A DNA stretch of 64,000 bases from Echinometra lucunter (GCA_029962745.1 CM057152.1:21617408-21681407), one strand, 5' to 3'; positions 33,101-48,100 are shown, counted from the first letter of the stretch. The notes: a model not told the origin generated them from the sequence alone. Program-made: numbers and translations.

Positions 33101-36100
33101 ATGTATTGGAGACTGGAGAGGGTAGCGGGAGGTTGAGATTTATCATCTTGGCCTTTGAGTTTGATTGCACAAATCTGCTTCCCATTTAGAAAGTCATGTC
33201 AGACTCGCAGGCATGCAGGCTTAAGGTCTGGAGCATTTTAATTAAAGCCGCCGAGTCTGGCTGAATGTAACCAGAGTGGTCCAGTATTTCATGTACCCTT
33301 CCAAGTTCTTTTAATTTCTAGGCTGCTTGTTGATTGGTAATTCTGACCGTGCTCTAAATCTCGCCGAGAGCCAGGAGGCCTTTTTGCTCTTCGCAGGATT
33401 TATTTACATGCACATATGTAATAGATAGTTCATGGCTGCCTTATAGCGAGATGAACATGTATCAACCTCCCTCAGGATCCTCACAAATGCCAATTCTCTT
33501 GATTTGACGTGCTTCCACTTCTACAAGTTTTTGACAGAAAACACTCTGTATGAAGAAATTTATCTTGTCAGTATGATTCCAAAAGCTATATTATGTACAT
33601 GTTCTGCGTTTATCATGAATAACATCTACACTAATCACTCCACAAATATCTCAAACATTCTTTGTTATTTAGTTTAGCTTTGAAAATTTGCCAACATTCG
33701 AATATAATGAAAATGATTTTGTTAAATTAATTGTTAAAGTATATACATGTATCAGGCCATGAACCTAAGAATGTGAATTTACTTTCGTTGCACTTATTGT
33801 TGAAATATACTCATAACCTTTTAAACTTCAAATATATGAAGTAATGCTTATTTTGCTTCTGTTACATACATGTAGGTCAATTCCATTTACGTACATGTAT
33901 CAGTTTTTCTGTCTTTCCTTGCCAATGATGTAACGGCATTACTGGTAATTATGTCCTTCTTGACGATAACCTTTAAATTAGAGAATCGATAAGGTTGATT
34001 TTAATGTTGTAACTGAATAGGAATGTGTACTGCACACCTTTTTATCACAACTGTTCAAATTTATGTAACCTAAGTTTATTTCAACTCACTTGTTCAATGC
34101 ATGGGTGATGTAAAGAGTGTTAACACTCTTGTATCAAGGTATCTTGACTTTAAAGGAGAATGCAACCGAGACATCAGTGTGCTTTCAGTGAATGAAGAAG
34201 AACAAGAAAGGATAGGCAGTGAAAGTTTGAGCAAACTCAGACAATCTGGCCAAGAGTTGTGAATTTTGAAAGTTTAAGTAAATCATTCTTATGGGAATCC
34301 TTTAAGTTGGCAACTCCACCAGCATCTGTGATGTAATCATAGACAACTCTCTATTCATTTTGTACACAGAATTTAACATTTTCTTCATTTTCAAGAAAAA
34401 TAGAATTTTTTTGGATTTGAGTATGACATGGCTACATCAATTCTGCAAGCCTTTGGGGAAGAATTATCTTGATTCCTGACTTTAGATTTCATATAAATCA
34501 ATTTTTGGGGGGGAAAAAATTACACACAAAATGGATGGAGAGTTATCCATGATGACATCACAGATGCTGGTACAGTTGCCAACTCATAATAGGGATTTAC
34601 AGTGTGTACCTAAACTTTCAAAATTCATAGTTCTCTTGAATAGATTGTCCAATTTCGCTCAAAATTTCACTGTTTAACCCATTCGTGACAGGAATTATTT
34701 AAAGCCTAATTTGATCAGCTTTTATTCTTCAAATTGGCGACACCAACATTTTTATTTTATTGCTACATTTTATACATAAAATGTCATGTATCAGAAATGA
34801 ATATAAATTGACAAATTATGATAAGTCAAAAAGTTGCCAATTTGCAGGGGAAAATGGTAATTTTAAACTTTCTATCACATTGCCAATTTAAGGATTTTAA
34901 TGCTTATTTTCCTTTAAAAAACTTTCAGCATCAAACAACTAATATTGACGCAACCAAAATGGGCACAGTTTGTGTAGAATTTTTTGCTCTTTCTGCTCTT
35001 GTATTCGGTATGATTGTTAGGGCTTTGCATCAAAAGATATTAGGCCAAACCACAAAATGTGGACCTCTGTCACGAATGGGTTAATCTGTCTTGTTCATCT
35101 TTATTCACAAAGAGCACACTGATGCCTGGTGACATCACAATGACGAGTATCCAGCCTGAGGATCAGGGATGCGCGTGATGTGATTGCGGAACGGACCAAT
35201 CAGGGACTAGCGGCATAGTGCTTGGACCAATCAGTTGCGCCACTCAGGAAAATGTTTACTTTGCTCGAGAAAAAGCTGTATCATGCTTGATTTTGCCTCA
35301 CTCCTGACCCAATTAAAGCTAAAACATCAGAATTTCAGTGAGATCTGGATCATATTGCGATTCTACTGAGCTGAAAAATGCTTTGCAGCGAAATATATTT
35401 CCAATATTTTTCACTCTGTTTTGTCTACTTTACGGAGCTTATTTACTTCCGTGAATGGTTTATTCATTTTTAAAAATTTTCTCGATAAAATTGATAAAGT
35501 ATAAGCTAAAATAGGTAGAATTATTCTTCTTCTTCAATTTGCAATTGAAATCGTCAAAATCCGTTAGGAGATAGCGAAGTTATTGCCAGTTTTCTACCAT
35601 ATCCCTCTGCTCAAGAATATTCATAAAGTGCATTTGGACTTGCATACGAGTTTTGTAAAATAAGCGCTTTTGCAACGCGTGGCGGTCTGACTGATAGTGA
35701 ATAGGAAAACAGAGCCCCTGCTAATGGGCATTTATTCACTCATTTTTCAGAGATGCATACATGATGTATTGTTCCACGGATCTATCAGGGACATCTTCAC
35801 AACCTTGTGATGAAATCTGAACAGGGATAATACTAAAAGGTGTAGAAAACTCGCTGTATGAGAGGCAGTAAGCACATTATGAATATTTAATGAGGATTGA
35901 TTATTTTCTTCTCTCTCCCTCACTTGCGCGCTCTCACCCACTCTTTATTTTCCTCTTTGCTTTGTGCTTCACTGGTTCCTTGATGGATGAAGGAGTGGCT
36001 ACTTGTATTCCAGCCTCAATGCCTTGTTTGGGTCGATGGTACAGAACCAAATATTAATACCTGTAGTCCACTGAACACAAGGAGGGATGGGTATTTGCCT

Positions 36101-39100
36101 TAAAGTAAATAAAGAAATGGTCTTAATGTTGTCTGGGCTAACTGTTCATACATTTTTATGACTTTTGCAGACCTGTAGCACACTGTACAAGTGTACAAGT
36201 ACATTGTATTACTTAAATTTTACATGCATGTATTTTTTGTGATTTTAAATTTCAATTTTTTTTTTCACTGTGTACATGTGTGCAAACTGTGCAGTGAATC
36301 TTACAAAAATAACTATAACACACAAAAAATCACATGTAAATAAAAATACAGGTAGTGCAGGTACGTAACCAAATTGATCTGTACTTGTACGTGTAAGAGA
36401 TAAAGAGGAGTCACATGAATTCTTTATTTGATGTAAAAGTTCTATTAAAAAGGAAAATAATTTTTGCTTGATCTCACGTATGTTTTTTCCCAAAGCTACA
36501 ACTTAACATGTATGTGCAGCTGGATCTGTTTGTTGAATTATGTAAATAGTATACTTGAACCTGAGTATGTCGCATGGTAACTATGGATCCTCAGCGGCTG
36601 CTTCAGAGGTGTTAAGTCAATACCAGTAATCAGTATCAACATATTGCCATATATCCAGCAGACATTTTCTGAACCACATGTAGGTTTCTTTTTATTTGTA
36701 CTGTTCTCTTTCAACAAGAGGATTACCCCATAGCACACATCATCTACATGTAATAATAGATGCCAGGACAACAGTCAACAAACGGGGACCCTTGCTACTG
36801 CATTCTCTACAGCTTGTACAAATGATCCGTTTCATTGTATTTGATGTACCCTTATTCTTCCATAAGATTTAGAAGTTTGCCAATTGTGAATTGGTCTTCG
36901 CTACTTCTGTGCACCAAGTAAATATGTGTAAAGCTGCTCTAAGTGAAACTAAATACACTTTAAATGTCACCATCTCAAGATAGGTAGTTTAATGTTACAA
37001 GGCAAATATTAAACTTAACGTTGACTGTCACGTCATCAAAAGTTATGTACATGTATGTTGAAAGCTGCATGATTAATTATAATATAAAGAATGTTCACAG
37101 TGTCATATTTGTAATGAAAAAAAAAAATTCTGTAAAAATCAGAAGCTACATGTAGAAGTAATTTTCACATTTTGGCATGGTGTTGAGCACTCAAGGCATT
37201 CAAGGAATTTCTTACTATCATCGTGGCATTTAATGCTCCCAGTCTGGAGAGATAGCTGAGATAAAGTACCTCATCTAATATAACAGCTGCTTTCCAGATC
37301 CTACAAGCTCATGAAGGGAAGACAAAAATTACAAATCAAATTATATTTTCAGAACTTGGAATTCAATACCACTCTTTCAATTGTCTCTTCATATTCTAAC
37401 AGCCGACTTCTGCACAAGGCTCAAGTTTAGCAATCAGATTTCAACAACTGTTGAGTAACCACATCTTATTGCATTTAATTAAGACCAGACTTTCCTTCAA
37501 ATGGGAGTACTGCCCCTTTGGTCATTTTATGTGTGCACCTAATTGGCCTACATCTTCAGGCAGACTTGCATTTGATTGAACTCCATATACATCAAAATTA
37601 AAGTCTTGCCGAGGGCACTTTGATATCGTGTGGAGATAACAGCTCCTACTATACCTCAGTATTGTATATGGTAGTAAATGAAGTTTGACTTTTGGTCTTG
37701 AAGCCCGGATCAGTTGGAAAACCAGAATGAAAATGGAAATGGGAGATAGTGAAATCTTTATCAGAGTGGAAAAGGGGTTACAGGAGACTCAGGCTGCGGG
37801 ATAATAGAGAAATGAATGGACTGAAAAAAGGGAAAGTGAAAGTCTCAAAAGGAAATTGATTTTAAAGTTTGATATTAGCTAATCAGCTTACAATGCAGGC
37901 AATTACATGTAGATATCGTGAATTTTATATCATTGCAAATGTTCAAGAGAAGCTGGAGTTCTGGGAGAAGTTAAAGGATAATATATGAGGTCTTTTTAGT
38001 CCCAGACCCAGTCAGCATTCATTGACTACACTCTCACACTATTCAGCCCAGAACAATGGGATCACTGGACCATATCTATTGTTCAGGGCTGAAGAGTGTG
38101 GTCAATGAATGCTGATTGCCACTGTAGCAATTTGGAAGAATATCATAATAGAAATGATAAATAATAATAACAGCTTCTTAGCGCATAATACATAAGTCTC
38201 TATGCACTTCACATTATAAATAAAACTTAGTCTACAGCACAATAATAGAATATAGATAGGTAAAGGTAAAAGCATAATTACATGTAATGTATGAATAGAA
38301 TGCCCCCCCCCCCCCCCCCCCCGTAAACAGTACTCTTCAAAATTTCATATGCCCTCATAAATCTGAAATATGACAAGTTGATTTCTTCTCATTGTGATTA
38401 TTTTTAAAATTTCCATCATACACCAGATTTTATTTACCACTTAATCCACCTTTCCCAATTAATTTTAAACAGTTTCTCTGACATTGTAATTGTATGAACA
38501 GATCCCAAGTTTATCGTCAATGCTTATGAAGACCTAAGAGATGAAGCATTGCTTCACATTCTGACTTTCATTATAATGCTTCATATTCAACCATTTGGAG
38601 AGACAGAAGTGATGTTCATCAATCTATTCTAGCAAGGTTATCTGACTCTGCTCTTTGCTCCTCTCTCTGTCTTTAAATTGGCATGTTGAAGGGGAAGGTC
38701 GCAGCTATTGATCATAATCGAACATGATATGTGGGTCAGCCTCGGAGTAGAATGAGAAGTCTTGCCTTGAAACGAGCTTCAAGACCAGCGTTAGTAATTA
38801 CTGGCTGCCGCTTGCTTCCTGGAATGTGAACATTGTAATTGTTCAGGCGAGCCTCCTCCCCCCCCCCTTCCCCCCCCCCCCCCGAAAAAAAAGACAAGAA
38901 AGAATGTTTGGAAATTATGTGCAATATTTGATGCAACCAGGTGAAATGTAATGGCTGTCATAGAATCCCCAGTTGACAAGATCTTTTCAGACAAATCTTT
39001 TCAGACAAAAAAAAAACCTTACCTACCATATCAGTCTCTGGCTGTGAGTAATGCAAAACTCATACTGAATTTTTGGTTTAGAAATTATTGAATTCAAATG

Positions 39101-42100
39101 AAATTTGAAATCACCATTTTGTTTTAATAGATGGAGTTCTTCAGCATATTCATCATTGTAAACAATAAAACTGAGATGAGACTTCACGGTCCATTCTGTG
39201 TGAGATATCATAGATCTATTATATGCAAGGAATCCACAGCTGTGTGATGTGAAATATGTACAAATTTAGAAAATTTCATGTTGTGATTCAGTTATTGCAG
39301 TGAATCACAGAATTTGAGAAAGTTTTGTATAATTTATGAAAATTTTTGGTATTACAGTTAAAAGAGAATGTGAACAGAATCTTGCTCATGAATCAGGATA
39401 TCTTAAGAAATCGTAATGTGAGATTGCAGCCCCAGATATACATGTAATCTTTTTAATCAGATTTCAGCAACATTTTGCAATATCAAATTAATGAAGCTAT
39501 CCTCAATTTATACTTTTTGTGAAATATGTACGGTTGTACATGTATAAAGTCATTGTATGTGTAGTACATCATGTGCCATAAGCATTTAAATATACATTTA
39601 TACATATGTAGGTCTTGCAGAAGTTAGCCCTTTAACTATAGGCCACTGCACATTGTATGATTCGACTGAAATTGTATTTTTCATTAAATGTGACATTTTG
39701 AACTAGTAAAATTATCCCTAATGAGGACCGGAATAATGATACATGTAGGTATACAATTAATTCAAAATTTTGGGTTGATACTTTTAGTATCAACTTAGGC
39801 TTCCAATCGTGGGTAATAGTAAAACTGCATGACATCACTACTATTCGCAGTCGATTTCATCTTTTGTTCTTTAAGGAGACTGGCAGTAGTCTAGAATTTT
39901 TATTTTAAAGTGTTCATACAGCCATTTAGAACTTTGATGATTAAGATTTAACATGTTTGAATTTGCATTCAAAGTGCTTTAACAATTTTTTTCAAAAATC
40001 AGATCGTAGACCGATCGTATACATGTAGTGTGTGATGGGCTTGAAAATATTTGATCAAAATGGCAGCAACATGGTCATACTTGATTATTTGAGACTCATT
40101 CAGGTATTTTGTAATTTGCCTTTTCTTCTTCCCAGAAACGAGAGGAGCCGGGGCTAAGACGACCGCCAATCAAAGCCAGGAATACGTGGAATGGAGGGGA
40201 AGATATTTGGGACAACGCTCCAACTAGACGTAGTCATAACAACAGTACAGACCTCGGATCTGATCAAGGTTCAGGTAAACACATTTTATTCCCACCAGTG
40301 ATAATGATTTTGAAATATATTTTTCATATTATGCGTCACCCTGTATGAATATTGACAGTGTTATAGCTAAAGACGTGTTAGTAGTGGGCGCAACTCCACT
40401 GACTTGGACAGTGCTTGAACAATCGGTAAATTCAATATCGCAGCTTTCAGAACCATAACCGTTACACTAGACAACAATATTCGGTAAATCGTTCAGAAAT
40501 CATTTATTGTCAAATTGAAAGCATGATTCTTGTACAATTGCAAATAAAACACGATTAAAGACGGATATATGTATGTAAATACTACTTTTCTTCTCAAGAA
40601 ATTACGTTTAAAGAAGTTTTTATGTGAAATTAGTGCCGGTCGGAAGCAGTGTTTATCATCAGGAGTGGTGGGCGGAAATTCTCCCTGCTGGTCGGGCCCG
40701 CCCAGTGCCAACCACTGTAGCTAGAACACTGAATATGGATAAGATGTGATCCATAACTACAAGATCTCCAGCTTGACCTTGTCATGCTTATGAATATTTT
40801 GTCTGATCCTTGCCAAAGTATCCTACCTAGCACTGCACATTTAACCATGTTTCCAGGGCCCTCTTGCGTAAAAAGTTGCGATTAAACGCAACTCAAAATA
40901 TTAAATGCAAGTCCCAAATACTCAATCCTGGTTGGTTGAAAATCAAGTTGCATTTAATTTTTTTAGTTGCCTCTTATCACAACTTTTTATGCAAGAGGGC
41001 CCTGAAAAAGGATTCTAACAGAGATATTTTCACATTCACTATTCTGTATCATGGGTTTTTATTTCAAAACAAAAACAGGAAAACAACAAAACAAAACAAA
41101 AACCCTGAACAAAAACCACTGGAGGCAGCTTGCAGTTAATATTTAGTTTTGCCCTTTTGAAAGAAGAACATTGCGATATCAAATTATTTTCTTTCTCATC
41201 TCGATTGGATAAGAAAAGGATCTAATGGGCTTAACTCTCTGTTCAAAATGAGCGTGCATGCAATCTATTCAGGTCATGCAATTACTGTAATTGCTGTATT
41301 AGAAACATGGATCAGACGGTTTGCTCAGGGTGGACAGGTTATTTAATACACCCTCGAGACTGCAATCTGTTTTCATTTGAACTCTGGGGGATTTGAACAG
41401 TAGCAGTAATGAGTGTTTACAAAGATTTAGCATTCTAATTTAGCATAAAAGCGAGGACCCTAATACTTTAACAGTCAAGGTTTACTATCTTATACATTAT
41501 GAATATATTTTACAATTTTGTTGTTATCAGTTCTCTGCATTTGATTTGGGATCATGAGTATCTGTTACGCATGTCAGTATGGCATATGTATTTTATAGCT
41601 TTTGGTCAAGAAAGTTGACTGCAACTTTTTTCATTCCACTTTTTATTTGTTTTGTTGGGCACTCTTGCAGTACATAAAGGGATGTGAGGAAATGAAACAG
41701 AGGAGAAGAAATTGATTAAAATGCAAAGACTAGTTTGCTGAGAGACCCGGGGACTCTCACTCGTAAACTTCACACCAGCTCATACAGTTTTAGTACCAAA
41801 AGAAGAAAAAAATGAGGTCTCATATTTTCTGCTCTGCATAAAAAGATGCATGTGATATTCCATTCATGATTTCGGGTGAATTTTAATGTAAATTGTCTGA
41901 AAAGAATGCAATATACCGGCTACACTCTGATCTGCCCATTGCAGGGCCCTACATGTATGCTAAGATCCCCGCACAATGATCACAGCGCTTTGTTCTCCTT
42001 GTCACGAAAAACAGAACTCTTTTTTTTTTTTTTGCACATGTGCAGGCGCGGTGTGATGCATGACAATGTTGTTGGAGGTTTACATCACTGGCCCAAGATC

Positions 42101-45100
42101 AAAACTCTTTTCTTTTTTTTTTTTTTTTTTTTGCTTTTCATTTGTTGAAATATTCAACTTTATGAGGAACGAACTTCACAGCATCTTAGTTTTGCAAGTG
42201 TCTTGCTATAAAAGCAAAGAAATCTGACAAATAGTTTTTTAGGGCTTACCAAAAAGTTCCGCATGTACATTTAACCGTTAACCCTCCTCCTGCTCTCAAT
42301 AACTATAATGTACTGCTAATATTCACAGTGAAGGAATTCATACCTACATGACAAGCCTTTGGATTATAAACTGTAGGTAGCTTGAGGCTCATGCAGATAT
42401 GTTTTGTTTTTGTTTTTTTGTTACAAAATGAATGGCAAGTTGGTATTAGTGCGGCAACAAAAGACCTACGCATACTCCGACCTCTGTCTGTTGAAGTGCA
42501 GTATGCTTTTAATGTGTCCTTCCCCCCCCCCCCCCACGTTTTGTTTTAAAGCAGTTTATGTGAACAAGCCTTTAGTGATATGAATTATAGATGTCTCCAT
42601 CTACCATAACTTAACACTTCAAATTACCAGGTCTAGTTGAATTTTTAGTACATCCTGTCTAGTGACGTAAAGGACATACATTATGTCCATGACAGAAAGT
42701 GCTCTAGTTGATTAATATGATATTATCTGAACAGTATTCTCCTTTCTTATCAGACAGTGTAGTGGTCGACACATTTTGATACAAGCTTTCATGTCAATAG
42801 TGTTGAAACAGTATTCAATTTGAAGAAAAAGTTCTAAAATGTGAAATGCAGATTTGAGAAATAATTTATGACAGAGATGCATTTGGAAGATTTTCATTTT
42901 CTTTTCCATCTACTTACATCCCTTGTCCATTTTTTGACAGTGAACTGTTTTAATTTGACCATATTTTTTATGCCTCCGCCCACCGAAGGTGGTGCTGGAG
43001 GCATTAGGTTTTTGGGTTGTCCATCTGTCCGTCCATCCCACTTTTTCATTAATACCATATCTCAAGAACCATTTGAGGTATGAACTTCAAACTTGGTCCT
43101 TGTATATGTATGTATCACCATAGGTAGATGATCTGATTAGATTTCGGGTCAAAGGTCATAGGGTCAGAAAAGTATTTTGAAATTATTTGCAAAAAATGTG
43201 TTTTCATGATACTGTATGTTGGCATATATGGCAGAGATTTTAGTCAAGGACGAGTGAAATATATTTTTAGGTGGAAGAGGTAATGGTAACTAGTATGTAG
43301 CTGTTGTTGAGATGTGCATAAAGCAAAAATTGCGTGAAAGGCGGAGGGATAATTTCCGGCGGGGTCGGATTGCTCTCGTTTAGTCTCGAATTAATGTCTG
43401 CAGACAGGTAATTGAAGGGTGCACTTTAACTTTTACATCACTCTCTTACAAGTAATCTCCTAAGTTATTATGATCTCCTTTTTGTTATTCAACATTAATT
43501 TCCCGTTTCCTGCATTTTTTGACTCTCCAGTCAATCTCCCTCTCTCTCTCTCTCTATGTATATCTGCAAATAATTTTTGATGGGATTCATTGTAAAATTA
43601 TCATCTGCTTTTCCACCTTCTTCCTGCCCTCCCACCTTTTTGTAAATGATCTCATGTTCTTTTAGCAGTGCCTTTTCTTTCCTTTAATGTATTCTGTCAC
43701 ATTTTTAATAATGCCTTCTTGTACTTTGATGGAAGTGATGCATCAAAAAATTGTCATTTGCTTTCTCACCCACATGTATTCCTATCCCATTCTTAGTGAT
43801 CTAGTTTTTTATTCAAAAAAATAATAGTAAAAGGTCAGCAGTATGTTTTTCTCACCCTCATGTGAATGACTGCTAATGTGCGGTTTATTATAAGATTTTG
43901 ATCTGTTTTAATTCCATCTATCCACTCTCACTTTGAAGATTTCTTGTAATGAGGTAAAAAATGGTGTTTCTAGCAATTTCCGCTCTTTTGAGCTCTGCCT
44001 GTTCTTCTGTTTCTTTTTCATGTGTGCTAATGATCCCACTAAGGAATGGAATGAAAAATTTCTGCAATTTCTCTCTTCTCAACTGGCATTCCATCCTTAT
44101 TCTTCATGTTATTATTTTTGTTATTGTTTGGTTGGGTTTTTTTTAATACTTTTTGAATTACGTGTCTTCCACAGTGTTGTGGATTTCCATTTGTTGCTGT
44201 CTCATGTTGATATCTCTAAAAGAATTAGGAGGGAGCCATTAAAACATTTTCATGTGCTTTCTCACATGCTCCCACTTCCATTCTGATGACCCCCCCCCCC
44301 CCCTTTTTTTTTTTTTGCTTTCCACTCAAGCATTTTTTTTCTCTCTTTCTCATGTTAATGTCAGGTTCTGCTTCGAGTGGTTCATACCGCCAGATCCATC
44401 TGGACAAGCTGAAGAGAGCCTCTCTAAGCACCTACCCTGGGAGGGGGCGAGGGAACTGGGAGAATGAGCCTCATCCATCAGGAAGCCACAGTGCACCAGT
44501 CACAGAGAGAGGTATGTTGCTGAGCTATTTGCTGATTTACCTCCCTCTGTTCTTTAGGACATTCAGTGTTTCAAATTGAGTAAATATATTTTTGTTCATG
44601 GCATTCATGTGTGATGTGCCTTTCTCCAGTATGTTCCATGTGTCGTATTTGATAAAGTAGTTGATATTTTTGCATTTCAGTTATTTCCTGAAAGAAATTG
44701 AATCAAGGGTGAAGGGGAAATATGATCTGCTTATTTTCCTATTTTGCAGTCAATCAGTATTAGCTTAGGAATTGACCCTTCAAGTAAGATGTTCATACTC
44801 CCTTCTGACATTTGTAAGGTGATAGGAATTTAATTTGAAATTGATACTTATCTTTTTACTGCGGTATGATTATGAGTTTGGTACACATTGTTAATCCATG
44901 CATTGTTGAAATGAATGGCAAATATGTTCCAGCTTGTCCCTCTTTTATGATTTGTAAGAAAGTAGCATTCTTGGCATGAAAAGTCTTTCTGGCGGGCACC
45001 AGTACGCTCTGTAATCAATGCAAATCAATTCAAGAGCCAGCAGATTCAATCTTGCATTTATGCGCCCAGAGGCATCCACCGATTTCTAAACATCGGTTTA

Positions 45101-48100
45101 GAATGCAAGCCTATGGCTACGGTGTTGGGTGGCTAGAAAATGAATTTTTTTTAACTGCGTGAGAGGGCTCGCAATAAAAAAAGCAATGGCTTCTAACAGT
45201 AACTTGATGATGGACGGTTGAGTGGAATTTCTTTAAATCCTAGGGGAGAAAACAAGATTATTTCCTTGGTAATATGCTTAGAGGGGCTTACCTCGAACAA
45301 TCGTTTTTCAGTATTGCAAGGCCTTTGTATAGCCACTGACCTGTGCTGAGATTTTTTTTTTTCATGTTTTTTTATATTTTGTATGAAGTAGGTAAGGAAA
45401 ATTCTGATATATACATGTATGGTAGACACAGTCTAGAAACAGCCTGTATGCCTCTCAAATTTTGTAATATCAGAGTAAAATCCTGCCTATGGGCATACAG
45501 TGCATTATTGCTATACAAGAGGTCCTTTCAAATGTTGTGTTAGATTTCTTCGATTCTCATTTGTAGTCTTAATTTTAAGGTGCTGCATTTTTGTTTTTCT
45601 CTTTAAATGGAGTATCAAAAGTAAACAGAGAAATTGTTAAAAGCAATCCCTCAGTTAGCCAGAGTATCACACTCTGTTTTTATATTATTTTAGTTTATTG
45701 TTATATTTTGTATCATTTTTTTCTATGTAAACCTTTTTTTTTTTCAAGCCTAAAAAATCATTTTGTTACTGAATTTCCTGAATATTGTGAGACTTGCAGC
45801 CTTGATTTATACTGTACCCTGTATTTTAGGTACTGTATAAGTGCAATATATGCTAATCAATTTGTTTTGAATTGAGAGGGGTCCTCCCTGCAGACGAGTG
45901 GGTTGTTTATCAGTTGAACCGTGCAACCTCGCTGTCAGGAATCGACCGGGATCGTATCGAACAAATTTATTGAATGAACTCGGTTGAATTGGTTGTGGAT
46001 GTGGCTTGGATGTTGGGCTATTGTGCTGTATTGGATGATGATGAATGTGGTTTATTGGTAATATCAAGAGCAATAGTTTGATTTGAGAGAGTTGAAGTAC
46101 TGCATTTTTGTTTTAGGGTTCATGTATACTGTTTCATGCTGGTCTGTACAAGTTACAATGTCTGTAAATGAATACATGCATGTGTGCATAGAGAATGGAA
46201 TTTTTTTTATTAGTTATAATATTAATATTAACTGGAAAGAAACTCACACCTAGGTGTCTTACATGACTGATATTAATTGCATAAAGCTGGCCTTTCAAAC
46301 AGTGTGATGATGTTTTCATTTTGATTCATAAACTAGCTTCATAACTCATCAAATGTTTAATTGTTTTAATCATGATTATTAATGTTAACATTTGCAGTCA
46401 TTGTGAGTTTCATATGCCAACATGTTTTTGCTTCAGTTGATTAATATGCTTATCATACAAGTATGTTTGATTCAGTTTATAAAACACATCATATAGAAAT
46501 AAAAACTGACACCGTATTTGTGCATACTCAAAGATAAACTGAAAGCATATCATTCAAACAGAATAACAGTGTTTTCTTTTATTATTAATGCTATTTTGCT
46601 CCCTGCAGATCTGAAACTTTGGAAATCTTTTTCTTATGATGGAGATGATTTATTTGGTAAATTGATATACGACTGTTGTTTTATTCTTCTGAATCCTATA
46701 CTACAGCTATGAGCTATTTCTGATTATGGTTCTTTCACTGATATATGAAGTGTAATACCATGTTGAATACTTCATTTTTTTCTTTTCAGAGATTTTTCTA
46801 TTTATTGAATATCCACATATGTGTGCTGTGGTAAACATTGCATGTGTGCAATAGGGTATTAAAGGTGTACTAATGTTCTTTCTTTTCTAAATTCTTATGT
46901 ATTCTTAAAGTAACATTATCCATCCTTAAATATTTTGCTCTAACACACTAGTGCTTGATAAAAGTGTACTTTTAACATTTTAAATGCTAACATCAAACTA
47001 TTTGTATTCTCTCCATTGTTTAACATTTAGCATTAATAAGTATTTACATGTGTAGGTGTACATGTAGCTTATTAGAACGGGTGATGTTCGTTATTCCGAA
47101 GGTTCGTTATGCCAAAACACGCAAATTGCATATACCTAGATGTTCGTTAATCCGAAAATGAAAAGTGGTTCGTTAATCCAAACATTTGTGGCATTATTCC
47201 AAAGGTTTGTTAGTTCGAAAATGAAATAAGGTTCGTTATTCCAAAGGTTCGTTCATCTGAAAATGAAATAAGGTTAGTTATTGTGAAGGTTCGATAGTCC
47301 GAAAGTGAAATAAGGTTCATTAGTCCAAAAAGAACTAACAAACTAAATGAACCTTTTTATTATTTATCTTATTTTCGGACTAACGAACCTTCAGAATAAC
47401 AAACCTTATTTCGTTTTCGGAATAACGAACCTTATTTCATTTTTGACCTAACGAATCTTCGGAATAATGAGCCTTCGGAATAACGAACCTTTGAAAAAAC
47501 GAACCTGGGAATAAAAGAAACTTCGGAATAACAAACCTTCGGAATAACGAACTGTAACCATTGAAACAGCGTAGTGCAGAAACAATGCATATTGTCTAGA
47601 TTGTTTGTATTCCAGATGCATTTTTTCAAATGACTCTGTTTTGCTTTGCTAACTTACTCAACCATATATCACACTTTATATCATTTATTTATCAAATTCA
47701 TCAAGAAAATGGTATTTTAATATTAATCCTAATAAAGTATTTATCCTTTAAATCAAATAGTGCTTTGTAGAATGTCCAAAACAGGACAAATTCCAACCTG
47801 CAGTACATGTATATCTCATTAAGCTATGGAAAGATCAATCAAGTTCAGCAAAGGTATTTTTAGTCTGAAAAGCACCTGCCATTTTGTACGTTGTTTAATA
47901 GGTACCTTGAGGAAGGTTTCGACAATTTCCTGTGTTTTCATTATTAATGCGTGTGATGCTTTGTGGCGATGAACTTCATTGGAAACAGTCTAATATTCTA
48001 GGAATAGTAAACCAATTGATGTCCTTGCCATTAGGGTTAAACAGCCTAGAACTCTTTTTGGTGCAGTGTTCTGGTACTGAATGAAAAAACAAAAGCAGAA

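Larger units (their letters stand above)
35128..40135. other. TOGARAM1 intron 1, last part
   Basis: It begins with a CpG-containing stretch (35150-35260) bearing two CCAATCAG words. Further on are poly-C at about 38302-38322 and C runs at about 38851-38883, and a hairpin at 38011-38115. No exon is seen before the acceptor at 40135. Confidence 0.4.

Noticed and set aside
34818..35084. 88-codon ORF with a homologous ORF at 49274-49528, as if a conserved small protein
   Set aside because: Both lie inside copies of the same TTAA-flanked element. The similarity is explained by DNA homology, and the third copy at 30640 is equally non-coding.
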